A stretch of DNA of 64,000 bases, taken from assembly GCA_036362985.1 (NCBI GenBank), contig JAYGXS010000009.1:16384739-16448738 (forward strand). The letters run 5' to 3'. The notes under the pieces were generated by a model, which saw nothing but the letters and a program-made list of their open reading frames with translations, was not told where the DNA came from and made no database searches. Made by a program: the position numbers and the translations under genes. Shown piece by piece: positions 24,056-34,709 of this stretch; the stretch's first letter is position 1, and every line of letters starts with the position of its first letter. Source of the DNA: Ligula intestinalis. Lineage: Eukaryota; Platyhelminthes; Cestoda; Diphyllobothriidea; Diphyllobothriidae.

Positions 24056-25064
24056 TGTTTGCCTCATAGCTGGCTAAGCAATCCATGTTTTGCCCGTGAG
24101 TGTATTACCCCACCTCTTGGTTATGTGAATTCCGATCATAGTGCCTCAAAGTTTTGTCTCGGACTGGAAGAGTGACGCCAGTTAATTAAAACAAAAAATC
24201 TACATCTTCTACCATCAAGTGATTGAATATGGTCAGAATTGTTAGGATATTAGCCGGCATAAACGCTAGCAACATCTAGAGGCTTTCGTAAAACCCTCGA
24301 GCCTAGCAATTGTCTTCGTTGGTTAGCTCTGACCGCAAAACAGGCGATGACTGTTCACGCGAGATGACCTTAGACCGCACGCACGCACGCACACGAGCCT
24401 ATGCAAGGCACAACTGTTCGCTGTTTCCCGAGGGTCAACTGGTCACGTGACGTTATTCCCATTTGGCCAACCAGGCCACAAGAGAACGCGCCGACAATCT
24501 CTTATAAGTCACTTTCACCCCTGACAGGAAGAGTTGCAGCCACACCGGATAGCGAGGACACGCTAATCCGCTCCCAATGCCAGGGCTTGCCCCTCGAGGC
24601 GGGACAAAGAGAACGCTGGAAATTAACCAGCGACAACAGCCACCCGAGACAGCTCTTCCGGGTTTTGTAAACAGTAAACACTCCTCTGGGTGGATTCCAG
24701 AATTATGCCCTTCTTATTGTGTTCTTCCTTGGGGATTTCAACAGGGCGTAATTCGACGGTGACACACGTCTGATGTCATCGTTATAACACTAGCGACGCT
24801 GAACCCATCGTCATAACAATAATGATTTAGCTGAAAATCGCAGTGTCTAATCTATGGTTGTTGCTGCCATTTTGACAGGGGTGGTCTTACCTTTGAAGAA
24901 AATGGGAGCTCACGCGGTTGAATATTATAAGTGTTAGTAATCGCAGTAGTAATAACAGTACTTATGGATCTGTCCACATACACACAAGCAGACGTCACAC
25001 ACAATTAACTGGATAAAGCATCAATTCCAATTCAAATATTGATCGTTAAAAATGATCATATTGT
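24056..25064. other. Unassigned stretch downstream of CFAP100
   Basis: A short CACG run lies at 24381-24393. The frame at 24401-24762 is not recognised. The last part is the 3' flank of the minus-strand CFAP100 gene; no canonical AATAAA was found close to its stop codon. Confidence 0.4.
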
Positions 25065-25221
25065 TTAGATAGGGAAAGAGAACGAAGTGTGGGAAGTATT
25101 TAGGCCTCTACTGACTGCCGAGACACATCCATGACGCGGATGCCCGAAGTGACAGAACGATTCCCAAGCAGCCGTGCTGACTGACTCCAAATTTGATCGC
25201 GTCACCAGAGCAAACCGGGAT

Positions 25222-27393
25222 TCAGAGGTAGAACAGATCGGCATCCACATCCTCGGTCTCTGCGTGTTCCTGTTCCACTTTCTTGGTCTGGTGACTTTCT
25301 GGTGGGCATGACCGCTCCACAATACGACGTCCCCGATGCCATCTGGGCGGTTCTCGAGCCTTTTCAACAGCCCGCCGAAGGCGTGCTTCGTGGGCCATTG
25401 CCTCCTGCTGCTTCTGTCGTTGACGCGCCAGGAAGCGATTGTGCTCATCCACAATCTTCTTGGCCTTGATGACTCGAGCACGGCTGTAACCGGACAGAGT
25501 GCGTGACAAGTCGTCAATTGTGACCTCCAGCACCTTGAGCATCATCAGAGTGTCTAGCCGAGCTCCACTCTCCGAGGCGAAGACCTTGTTGTACACCTTG
25601 TGTATCTGGTCATGCAAGATCTCCAGCATCTCACCCACCGTCGGTTTTGGTTCCTCCTTGTCATTTGGGCCACCTTTGCGATTACTTCGCTCTTCACGCA
25701 TCCAGGGCATCTCGAACTGGTCAATGCCACCCAGGTGAAATATCTTTTCGTAGCGTTCTAGCAGATTGAACTCATTGATAGCGTCCTTGGCTTCAACGAT
25801 ATCCGTGACGTCACGTTTGAGGTTGTCAATTTCCTCCTTCTCGCGGCTGATGTGGGCATCAACAGTGTTACGCTCCATGTTGAGAATCTTCTGCAGCCGC
25901 GCTGCTTTTACCCTCACGCGTTCACAGGCCTCTTCCTGTTCTTGGACGTTTTCAATTAGAGTTAGATTGTTGGATTCCAGTTCGGCCAAAATGTCTACCA
26001 GGTCCTGGGGACTTTTGAAGAAGGCATTCACCGAGAGAGAGTCAGTCACATCCTCAGAATTGCCATCCTTTAACCAAGACACTGGTGTTGCTGTCTCAGT
26101 TTCAGTTCGAACGTCATCAACAGGTTTTTTCCCACCAACGGGTTCAGTGATACCTAGGGTTGTTTCTGAGTTAGCACCCTCGTCGACATGGTTCTTGTTG
26201 GTGTCATTCAGGGAGGCCGACGTCTTTGAGGCCGTTTTCGAGATATTGGCCTTATTCTCTTGCAGGGTTCGGGCAACTGTGTCTAGAAAGTCCTTGTACG
26301 TGCTCAGACGTATAAACTCTTCCTCTAATTTAATGCATTCAGCATTCAGGTGCGCTAGTTTGTACCGAGTTCGTTTGATACGTTCAGAAATGACTAGGCG
26401 TTTGTGGGCTTCAGTCTCTGCCAAATGAATGGCTTCCGCGGTCCTCTGACAGATGTTCTTGAGATAGCGATCGTGCTCGTCATGTCGTAGTAGAAGGTCT
26501 TTCTCCTCCCGTGACAAGAACTCAGATTCTGCTTTCAGCATTTGATTCAGGCGATCGATTTCACCCTCCTTGGTACGGATGGCCAGTTCCATCAGGCAGA
26601 TCTTTTTCCTATCATCAATGAAGGTGTTGATTTGATCAAAAGTCTCTACAGAGCTGTCTGAGGGCTTCGTGGAACCACTCTGCGTTGTTGTGGGACCGAT
26701 CCGTAGTTCTTCCTTGGAGGTGGAGTCGTTGAAAACGCTGTCCTTGCGTGAAGAATCTGCCGACATGGAGGAAACGGTTGGTTTGCTGGCTGCGCTAGCA
26801 TCCTCTGGTGTGTTGACTGGTCCCTCGGTAACCTCAACCGCCACACTCTCCTCGCTCTTCTTAAACAGCAGTGGAATATTGTGCTTTTCCAAAGGCTGCA
26901 AAGTCAAATTAGCTGGTCCAAAGAGCATGCCATGGCGGCGAACTTCATTTAGGTTCTCCTCGAAGATGAGGTCCTTGAGATGAGCGTGAGCTGTAAAGCG
27001 CTGGCGAAACTCCTTAGGAATCTTGGTAGCCAGGTGGCCTGTTCGACGCCATCTGTTTAGCTCGGACTGCCGTCTGTCATTAGCCTGACGCTTCAGCTCT
27101 CGAATGCGTTCATGTTTAATCATCGTAAAGGCATTGCTAGTCGGCCAGTTTTCCAACAAATAAGGTGGTTCAGGGCGCTTCTCCAGCAGTGGTTTGTCCA
27201 CATTTGATTTGGGTGCAATCAGTTTCTCCATGTAGCGCATAAATGGCGCTCGCGTAGGGTAATGCAGTTTAACTACAGGCTTCATGTCCATGGCATAGTC
27301 GTTGTTTAGACTGTTATTTCCAACTCCTGGAGTGTTTGTGGGAAGCTGCGGTAAAAATACCTTGCTCTTCGCATTTCCTGTCCCTTCGCTCAT
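25222..27393 (-). CDS. CFAP100: Cilia- and flagella-associated protein 100 (CCDC37-like)
   Basis: This is an uninterrupted 723-residue frame. Residues about 258-375 form a charged coiled coil (DRKKICLMELAIRTKE to STYKDFLDTV) with the DUF4200 pattern of CFAP100/CCDC37. A second conserved block at about 457-560 (FFKSPQDLVDILAELE, NLTLIENVQEQEEA) matches the family's second coiled coil. Then comes VYNKVFASESGARLDTLMML and a very basic C-terminus. Low-complexity Ser/Thr-rich linkers occupy about 185-255 and 385-455, making it longer than the roughly 600-residue vertebrate protein. In other organisms CFAP100 (MIA1) works with CFAP73 in the modifier-of-inner-arms complex that controls inner dynein arms. 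Here it would serve motile cilia, flame cells or sperm. The start at 27393 is the first in-frame ATG with the conserved N-terminal region after it. It has no introns. Confidence 0.9.
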   Translation of the reverse strand: MSEGTGNAKSKVFLPQLPTNTPGVGNNSLNNDYAMDMKPVVKLHYPTRAPFMRYMEKLIAPKSNVDKPLLEKRPEPPYLLENWPTSNAFTMIKHERIRELKRQANDRRQSELNRWRRTGHLATKIPKEFRQRFTAHAHLKDLIFEENLNEVRRHGMLFGPANLTLQPLEKHNIPLLFKKSEESVAVEVTEGPVNTPEDASAASKPTVSSMSADSSRKDSVFNDSTSKEELRIGPTTTQSGSTKPSDSSVETFDQINTFIDDRKKICLMELAIRTKEGEIDRLNQMLKAESEFLSREEKDLLLRHDEHDRYLKNICQRTAEAIHLAETEAHKRLVISERIKRTRYKLAHLNAECIKLEEEFIRLSTYKDFLDTVARTLQENKANISKTASKTSASLNDTNKNHVDEGANSETTLGITEPVGGKKPVDDVRTETETATPVSWLKDGNSEDVTDSLSVNAFFKSPQDLVDILAELESNNLTLIENVQEQEEACERVRVKAARLQKILNMERNTVDAHISREKEEIDNLKRDVTDIVEAKDAINEFNLLERYEKIFHLGGIDQFEMPWMREERSNRKGGPNDKEEPKPTVGEMLEILHDQIHKVYNKVFASESGARLDTLMMLKVLEVTIDDLSRTLSGYSRARVIKAKKIVDEHNRFLARQRQKQQEAMAHEARLRRAVEKAREPPRWHRGRRIVERSCPPESHQTKKVEQEHAETEDVDADLFYL

Positions 27394-28305
27394 GGAACCA
27401 GAGCTAAAGATTTACTGTCTATACGCTTGCGCTTTGCACGTACTCTGCATGCACAATTCAAACGGCCCAATTATTCATTGAACTAGGGCCCTTGCCCGAT
27501 CGATATGGAGTGTGCGGGCTGAAAATAGAACAGCACGTGCAATTTGTTCGCGTGTGCGTGCATGGCATAAAACAAGTAGTATTTTGGAAGAGGAAGCAAA
27601 ACTCAGACATTTTCAGGCCAGCAGCGGAATATTTTAGGAGTAATTAATTCAAGGTGCAGACAGAAGGGATACCTACTGAATATAGAGTAATTAATTCGAT
27701 CTATATAGGTTATTTAGAGTGCACCTTGACGCACCTTCCGGCATCAATCAAACTGCCTATTCGTCTGGGGTCAGGATCGCCGTATTGTAATCCGGAGGAT
27801 TACCAGGCCCGCCGGCACCTTTCCAGACGTCTTTGAGTATTAAGTAAGGATGGAACTAGACGGTATTTAGCTTGGTTCCGAAATTGTTTATCATCCTAGT
27901 AGGTGACCGCCTTGATGACAATTTGGGCTAGATCGCTTGCGTTAATTTGTGGTTTTACTTGTCAGAAAGGCTCACAATGGGGTGATAAAAAAAGCAGTTT
28001 GTTTTAATTCGATCCAAAGTTGCCTTATTTAGGGTGTAGCATCTAAGTAGTGCTTGTAAGCGGGTCACTTCAATCATCAGGTCAAAGCCCAGGCCGGAGG
28101 GGCAAGGCAGAAGTCACCATGGTGAGAGATTAATTGGGCACAGTTGATGTCTCAGATGGCAGTAGCCAACGGCGAAGCCAGGACGAATGCTGACTGCGTC
28201 CAGCCATGCCTAGGAGAGGATGAGACAGTGGAAGTAACTACTAAGGTAGGAATGCAGAGCAGGTTCAAATGTTCGCCAATTAAGCATACGCCATTCCCGG
28301 AGGGA
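27394..28305. other. 5' flank of CFAP100 and unassigned sequence
   Basis: The promoter of the minus-strand CFAP100 gene should lie just above 27393, but no clear core element can be chosen. Nothing else is recognised. Confidence 0.4.
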
Positions 28306-28309
28306 TGTC

Positions 28310-28545
28310 CTGTCTGTTGGCGTAGGCTGTCTCGGCCGAGGGTGGAGGAAAGGGACACGTTAAAGTGGCGCTTGGACAGTCGCGACTACCTCGACGCAAG
28401 TATGTGTCCGTGTGAACGTTTCTCAAGTGCCTGCAGGTCAGTGCGTCTGAAAGCGCTGACTGAGGTAGTGGATGACATTGAAGCAGCTGGATCTGAACAA
28501 AGACGCCGGCCAAAGCAATACGGGGTGTTGGCTACAAGGAGACAG
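28310..28545 (-). repeat. Dispersed repeat, copy 2
   Basis: The minus strand matches 1290-1505 (ttgctttggccggcgtcttt, cagctgcttcaatgtcat, cagcgctttcagacgcactgacctgcagg). It belongs to a longer GC-richer region up to about 29160 whose minus-strand frames change between copies and show no domain. Confidence 0.6.
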
Positions 28546-29825
28546 CGTTTCACCAGTGGTCCTGCCTGGCAGATAAGCCCAAGTTGCTCTTTCTTGTTTA
28601 TTATTATTTAGCTCATATACTATTGCTGCGTATAGACAGATGACTCCTATGGTCGATAAACAAAACAGGAAGAAGGTAGATGGAGCAGTTATGAAACTGC
28701 TCGGTAGATGGGTCCAACATCGACACAGGGGTGACAGTGTGGGATACAATGTGGTCCGGTCAGATAATATGCGATAGAACGAATCCCAACGAATATAAAC
28801 TAGTAGATATGATAAGGCATTTAAGGTCAGACTGTTTGGAATTATTGAATAATGTGTAACAAGAGTAGAATGTGAATAGTGGGTAAGTGACTCCCAGAAG
28901 AGTGCAGTCCAGCCATGAATGGGCCGGAGTCCAGAGGCGCAGTCCAGCAAGTAGATCACCGGGTCCCGCCAACTCCAACCGACCAGTACATCGTCGGTTC
29001 TGGGAGTAATTGAGCGTCAACAACTCCTCCACAGTAAGCTGCTGGCCTTGAGAAGGGGTTGGCCAGTGAGCCCAGACAGGGGGTGACCTTGAACAGAGGT
29101 TTTGACAACCTGGGGCGCGCACGGGCTGGTGCACACAAGAGCCAGACACGCGGGGGCATGTGAGCAAAGCATGGCTAGGAAATACAAGGTCGCTTAAACA
29201 GTAAGGCCAGAGATCAACGGCGGTTACTGATTTTCTATCCAACAGTACAGCGGAACATCGATCTACGAGTTTAAGGCAATGAAGTTCGTCATCCGAAATG
29301 CTCGTTTTGCAAACATAGCCAATCAAAATGCACCAGTTCACTATCTGGCTGCAGGTGACCAAGGAGCCACGTCTTTGGAGCAAGACTCAACGGCGGAAAA
29401 AGGTACACTCAGACACAGCTCGTCAATCGAAAAAAATATTCTGCTAATGGCTCGCTCGCCTCCTGAAATGCTCGCAAATGGAGCTGTTTGGCATCCAAGG
29501 CTACAATGCGCTTACTTTCCGCCCTCCCCTTCGCAGTTTCTGGTAGCCCGCAACATCAGGTCAACGTAACAGACAATAACTTTGAAAAATGCCAGAAATC
29601 CGGAATTTATTGACTTTTCTTCGCACATACATCAGACAATTTAAAGGGGCTGTAGAATGCCACGTCACAATCATTTTGAGCACTCTAACCAGTTATTTAG
29701 GAATGTTTACCGATTGCTGACGGAACTCGGTTGTCCCGTTCTGTCTTGGGCCTCATTTATCGGGCCCTGACGGCATCCATAGCAGCTAGCAGTATAGACC
29801 GATAGGATTGCTGATAAAGGCAAGG
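28546..29825. other. Unassigned, GC-richer stretch
   Basis: Open minus-strand frames at 28438-28959 and 28760-29383 have no recognised domain and overlap each other in different frames. The upstream end is repeat-derived, so these are probably chance or retroelement frames. Confidence 0.4.
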
Positions 29826-29827
29826 TA

Positions 29828-29872
29828 GACTGTAATGACCCTTTCTGGCTTATTCACCGTCGTCAGCCAGCC
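29828..29872 (-). ncRNA. Hammerhead ribozyme motif (45-nt family)
   Basis: On the minus strand GGCTGG is followed by CTGACGA (one core change from CTGATGA), GGTGAATAAGCC, GAAA and, at the far end, ACAGTC. The module is 45 nt like the others. Stem I is weakened at the cut-site end. It sits back to back with the plus copy at 29995. Confidence 0.55.
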
Positions 29873-29917
29873 ATACACGAACTCAAGTGCGGCACTACTC
29901 GAGGTTTTTACTCGCGG

Positions 29918-30050
29918 CCTTTGGAGCGTTAAGCTCTGATTAAAAAGGTCGTGAGTTCAAGCGTCGGGTGGTGCACCACTTTGGGGATGGGCATGACTGG
30001 CCGAAGACGGCTATTAAGCCAGAAATAGCAATGCTAGCTGCCAGGTTCAA
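29918..30050 (+). mobile_element. tRNA-headed hammerhead SINE-like element
   Basis: A tRNA-like head (tttggagcgttaagctctgattaaaaaggtcgtgagttcaa in two halves, about 29918-29962, with B box gtgagttcaagc) is followed at about 29995-30040 by a decayed hammerhead: GACTGG, CCGAAGA, GGCT-ATT-AAGCC and GAAA. Core changes make cleavage unlikely. Confidence 0.55.
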
Positions 30051-30950
30051 CGCCAGGCCTATGAATGTCGACGTACTCGGAAGCAGGACTCGTCAACGTT
30101 TCGCGGCATGTGGATGCGTAGTTAGTTGGTCTTCGGCCACGGGATTCTTAGTGTCTGCAAAACGCCTTCTGCGAGCATAAAATAGGATAAACTAGCCACA
30201 TGGCGACCACCAGCTTGGCTTAATGGAGGCGTGGTAAAGTCAATATCTAGCGCGATTTAAGCTCACTTGGTTGACAGCAGTCATCGGGTAAATGTCGACC
30301 AAGTGCGCCAACGAATATTTCCAAGTTCTCGCATCAGTGGATACTTACGACAACTAACTCAACATGCGTCCGCACGCTTACTGACACACCGTGAGACGTC
30401 GACGAGACTGAGACAGTACATGTCCCCACGCCGTCGTGAGAACGGGACACCTTGCGTCCTAATACCTTTATAGGCGTGAGGGCAAGATGGTAACCCTTTA
30501 CAGCTACGTTCTTCCAGGCCCGGTTCCTTAGGAGATGGGAGAAGTCTTGGGAAGGCCAGAGTAGGAGGAACAATATATTGTGTACAGAAGTGTTAGGAGG
30601 AAGTTCTCACTCGGTCAGGCCATGAGAGCGCGTGAGCGGGCGTCCCCACTCAAAGCGGATTCTCAGGTGTCCGTCGGTGCATGAATTGACCAGAGGATTG
30701 GAGAGTGCTTGGCCGGAGCTGATTGGCCACGAGCGCTTCGGGACGCTGATAGGTCGACCAGTTCGGGGCGCGTGTATGCGTCCGGTCGTGCAAGGGCAAA
30801 GGTCGCGCGTCGGTGCGGACATGCAGCATCGCGCTGGGAAAGGCTCAACTGGGCGACCAAGATTTACCTTGGAAGAACACGTCAGTGGCGTCTGGAGTTT
30901 GAAGGAGGTGGGCTGTAGAACCGCTACACCTCCTAACAGAACGCAAGACA
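30051..30950. other. Unassigned, GC-richer stretch
   Basis: Several overlapping frames at 30607-30970 on both strands have no recognised domain. Confidence 0.4.
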
Positions 30951-30954
30951 GGAA

Positions 30955-31185
30955 CGACGGGGTGACATGAAATAATTTTCGGAGCCCCTTTCCCGCTCTC
31001 TGGTCCCAAATGATGACTAGAATATGACCCGCTGATCCCTTAACACCTTTCCCCCCTAATTATTACAGATTGATTGCTTAAAATTCTGTTAACTCTACCC
31101 TCCCGTAAATTATTGTATTAGCCTGATAATGAATGATTGAGAACATTCGTTCGCCTAACTTGACTTCTAGAAGTATATTTCGTAA
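30955..31185 (+). repeat. Dispersed repeat end, copy 1
   Basis: Colinear with 33474-33675: gggtgacatgaa, ctctctggtccc, atgactagaatatgacccgctgatcccttaa in parts, and cgcctaacttgacttc. Probably the 3' end of a retroelement. Confidence 0.65.
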
Positions 31186-31769
31186 GAAAAGTTGGACATT
31201 GCAATACACATATTTTTGTAGTTTCGTCCCGCAAGTCAGAAATGAAGCCTGGTCTGTTGCCTCACCAACCGAGCTAGGAGAATGTGCACACCAGATACGC
31301 TAAAGAAAGAATTCGCTCTTATATAAAATAATCTGAGGGAAAAGGGTTTTTCCCAAAATATTTATCAGTAAATCTATAGGAGAACGTCTTCCACAATCGG
31401 ACGTGTCCATACCAACTAGTCAGGATGGTGCTGTGACATCCGGTTGAATAGGCACTTACTTCTTCGACCATTGGATCTCTGTTGGACTACGTTTTCACTT
31501 TACCCTAACCGAGCTTTAGGTTCTTGGAGTGTAGATCAACTGACTCCAGACTCAGTAGCAGTGACTGCAGTCGCGGTAAGGATAGAGGAAATGGGAGCAT
31601 TAAACCGCCCCCGTAATACAGCCGGCCTTGGACTGGATCCCAAGAAAATGATTGTTTCGGGTTGAGAAAGGTTCGCTTTAGCTATAGGGTTATCATTAAG
31701 AAGGACTTTAAGGTTACGGGCAAGGCTAAGTATGCCAATACAAGCGAACATGCGAGTCCCAGGAAGTAA
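31186..31769. other. Unassigned stretch
   Basis: No recognised gene, RNA or repeat. Confidence 0.4.
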
Positions 31770-31900
31770 TTGAGAAGAAGACGGCTCGATCGCTGAGACA
31801 ATACTTTTATTCTGTGTTTCTGATGACGAATCCGCGATGGATCTCAAAACCACAGGCAAATAAAAGTATTGTCCCAGCGATCGAGTCGTCTTCTTCTCAA
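31770..31900. repeat. Inverted repeat with ribozyme-like loop
   Basis: Arms 31770-31816 and 31851-31900 are near-perfect inverted repeats sharing gagaagaagacg(g/a)ctcgatcgct and acaatacttttatt. The 34-base spacer carries CTGATGA, an ATCC-CGCGAT-GGAT hairpin and TCAAAA, the layout of a PLE-end hammerhead. The loop and right arm are homologous to the minus strand of 46490-46540, where GAAA is intact. Confidence 0.8.
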
Positions 31901-32878
31901 GGCTTGGTATATTTTCCAAAGAAGGGCACAGAGATATCAATTTTTCACATATTTTAGCGTAAGGCCGTCTGTTTTATTTAGAGGATGCAGGCAGCTTTCT
32001 GTCTGTGGCCGGCTGGGTGGGTGGGACCATAAAAACAATCCCGACAGCATTTACATCCATCGGAAGTTGCGCTTAACATCTCTTTACGTCAGGATGATAT
32101 GGGTCTTGTTGGAAAATCTGTCGACAAAACGAAGATTTCCCAAATCCGAAGTCAGCGTAGGTTTGAATAGCTTTTTTATTGCGAGAAAGGAGTTATGCAA
32201 AGGACTCTCTCAAGTCCCGGCTGCCAGCTATGTGTCTTTAGGCAAGCTGCGTCAGTCCATGTATGCTGCTTGGATTACCTGACGCAGGGACGTGTCGTCT
32301 GCAACCAATAAGTGAAATGGCGCCTATTGATTGGCCTCGAGCTTACGCACGACTCAACAGTGCATCGACCGGAAGCATGAGGTGGATAGGAAAACGCGGG
32401 TTTCTAGCAGCGATTGACCAAGAGCGTGTGGGGTAGGTAGTCACGTGCGAGTACCCAAGACTTAGCGAATGGAGGCGAAATGAGTCAGCGAGGTGGTGTT
32501 GAGCAGTTACGGCCACAAATTCGTATCTGCCTACTTGCAGGATCAGAACTGTTACATATGGCCTTGTTTGTGTTTTTTTTTCACTCAAGCATTCAGTCTG
32601 GTTTAATTCAGTATGCTTTATAGATCACAAGAGGCAGTCCATTCGTAATTCGGCACCCCGTTCCGTAGTTAGCATTGAAATTTCACGGTGATCACGCCTT
32701 CTGAGGAGCACGAAATTCAGTAGCCGTCACTGATAAAATCAGGTCTAGACTGACACTCACCGATCGATTATGGAAAAAACCCATCCTGTTTTTCCCTGGG
32801 GTTCACAGTGGAGCGCCGCCTGAAACCTACAGCCACCTTTAATATAGGCAGCATGGCATTACCGACAAAGACCAGGGA
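31901..32878. other. Unassigned stretch
   Basis: The frame at 31869-32282 starts inside the inverted repeat and has no domain. Nothing else is recognised. Confidence 0.4.
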
Positions 32879-32923
32879 GACTGGAATGGCTATTTATGAT
32901 TTATTAGCCGTAATCAGCTAGTC
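32879..32923 (-). ncRNA. Hammerhead relic (45-nt family)
   Basis: On the minus strand: GACTAG, CTGATTA (core change), GGCT-AATA-AATC, then AAATAGCCATTCCAGTC. Stem I has five of six pairs. The core change and the poor stem II indicate an inactive copy facing the intact copy at 33037. Confidence 0.5.
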
Positions 32924-32939
32924 ATACCCAAACCCAAGT

Positions 32940-33110
32940 AATGCAGAACTCAGTGCTCAATGGTCAAAGCATTGGATGCCTAATCAACTAGTTGCGGGTT
33001 TGAACCTCGAATAGCGCCCAACCTGAGGTTCGGTATGGCTGGCTGATGACGATATCTACGCCAGAAATGACCCTTCCAGTCTCCCTTGATGATTATGTTA
33101 TTCTACTGAT
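32940..33110 (+). mobile_element. tRNA-headed hammerhead SINE-like element
   Basis: A tRNA-like head runs from about 32946 (cagtgctcaatggtcaaagc as A box) to gcgggtttgaacctcg at 32995-33010 (B box). A linker ending ggttcggtatgg leads into the hammerhead at 33037-33081. The tail is tctcccttgatga. The head begins immediately after the inverted hammerhead at 32879-32923. Confidence 0.7.
33037..33081 (+). ncRNA. Hammerhead ribozyme (45-nt family), intact core
   Basis: GGCTGG (33037-33042) pairs with CCAGTC (33076-33081) as stem I with one G-U pair. CTGATGA is at 33043-33049 and GAAA at 33063-33066. Stem II (CGATATCTACGCCA) is poor in this copy. Relative to the 1945 copy, the second and third pairs of stem I change together. 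Confidence 0.65.
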
Positions 33111-33473
33111 AAAATAGACACTACATTCCTGCTGTCCTCCCGCTATTAGGCAGGCGAGAGCTGACGCTAACGTCAACGATTCGGGGTTCATCAAAAGTGC
33201 TCAACAAGTGGAGTCTGTCACTGTTGTTCCGATCTCACCATGCTGATCCGGCAATGCTTCTCAGGATGCGTGATCTGCGTGGTCGAAATGACGTTTGAGT
33301 CATCGAGGACCTTTTAAGTTTGTCGGCCAGCAGCGTTTGCAGGTCATTTCCGACTTCACTTTCACATCACCACTACTTGTAGAGCTAGTCATTGATTCCA
33401 AGAGAATACCTTGCTCTTTAACTGCCAGGACAATCTCAGGATCACAATGTTCACCCGTAGGACGGCCTCTGCA

Positions 33474-33675
33474 ATCACGGGATGACATGAACTCATTGTC
33501 GGAACTCTTCTCCGCCCCTATTTCCTCTCTCTGGTTCCTAATTATGACTAAAATCTGACCCCTTCAATCCCTTATCACCTCTTATCCCCTCTCCCCCTAA
33601 TAACTGATGATTGCTTTCTTAATCTTTAGCTACCTTTATCTTTTCCTTTTGCCTAACTTAACTTCCTGAAAGCAG
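33474..33675 (+). repeat. Dispersed repeat end, copy 2
   Basis: Colinear with 30955-31185, including gggatgacatgaa, ctctctggttcc and tgcctaacttaacttc. Confidence 0.65.
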
Positions 33676-33787
33676 AAATTTCTTAACAATAAATCGAGAA
33701 TCCACCAAATGAGTATCAGGAGCAAGTAGTTAATAGCGGTTTCGAGCAAATATCAAAAACTCATGTGACTCACTTGAAAAAATATTG

Positions 33788-33830
33788 CCGGCCTCGGTGG
33801 GATTCAAACCTACGAAAGCAAAAACTGGCT
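33788..33830 (-). mobile_element. Second tRNA-SINE family, fragment
   Basis: The minus strand carries a B-box block ending in a cctcggtgggattc(a)aacc-like sequence, the same as in the inverted copies at 37025-37115 and 37520-37630. No 5' half is preserved. Confidence 0.4.
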
Positions 33831-34129
33831 GTCCCAGTCTACCTTGCAAGCACAAATATATGTAATCAAGGACACATAGTGCCTTCTCATCTCTGAAGAT
33901 GGACTCCTGTAAGAGTTTGAAAGCTCAGGACAATAAACCGATCGGTCCGGTGCTCGACAAGTCTTCTTCCTTATCCTTGAAATATGCAAGCCTGCGACTA
34001 GCCTCGTGTCTAGTTTTCCGGTCGTTTGCAACCCACAAATACCCTGTCTCAACGGCATCACTGCCTTCATAAAGTCATTTTCTCAGTAGCTCATAAGCGT
34101 AGAATCTCGCCAGCGCCAGTTTCGCCCCA

Positions 34130-34538
34130 TCATTTAAGAGCTGCCTAAAAACAGAGAAGCACCGGGGTGTGGCCGCCAGAGTGCTCACGTGGACAGAGGC
34201 AGGGCATTCGCCAAACCCCCTCCCCGCCGCCCACACCATCTCCAGCGCCATCAGCATCCCCCCCCGCCCCAGTAACCACTTTAGGGCTAAATATAAAAAC
34301 CACCCAATTATGACAAGGCGACGTGATGCGGAGGTTGGAGGAGGGGGAGGGATAGGGTTGACGTCTTCCCCTGTCCAGAAGAAAGGGGGGTTAAAGAGGA
34401 GAGGAAGGGTTTGCGTGCAGAGGTGACGGAGGTGGTATCACCTGGGGCAACGCCAACCGCGCCCCTGAGGGCGCGACAGAGGAAAGCTTCACGGTTGTGG
34501 CAAGGCGCTTCTCTTTCTCACTTTGTCTGTGTGGAAGG
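34130..34538. other. GC-rich block, possible promoter
   Basis: A GC-rich, C- and G-run-rich block with several CpGs (about 34150-34480) stands out from its AT-rich surroundings and lies just before the membrane-segment exon at 34539. It could be the promoter or 5' UTR of that gene. No core promoter element is certain. Confidence 0.35.
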
Positions 34539-34709
34539 ATGTTGCGCGGTTCTTTGATCTGCACACCTCAACCGTGGTCCACTTACGCGGAGAAAGCACA
34601 GATCGCCACAGGGAACCTCATTTCCATCTTCATCGTGTTCGCAGGGATAGGCTTGCTGGGAATTTTGTACATTAATCGGCGACTTCGACTCTACCTGCTG
34701 CAGGAGAAG
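34539..34709 (+). CDS. Candidate first exon with one membrane helix
   Basis: From the ATG at 34539, 57 codons run to a strong donor (GAGAAG/GTAAGG) at 34710, phase 0. The segment ATGNLISIFIVFAGIGLLGI followed by LYINRRLRLYLLQEK looks like one transmembrane helix with a basic cytoplasmic flank. It could be the first helix of the DUR3-like transporter whose later exons start at 49530, also entered in phase 0. At least one further exon would be needed between them. It could equally belong to another gene. Translation past the donor loses the pattern. Confidence 0.45.

Noticed and set aside
24381..24393. CACG run and other short simple repeats
   Set aside because: Too short to mean more than ordinary slippage.
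25766..26428. 220-codon plus-strand frame inside CFAP100
   Set aside because: It is the antisense shadow of the coiled-coil coding region, whose biased codons leave the reverse frame open.
28438..29383. Two long overlapping minus-strand frames
   Set aside because: Part lies in a repeat shared with 1.3 kb where the frame is not kept. The frames overlap each other and show no domain.
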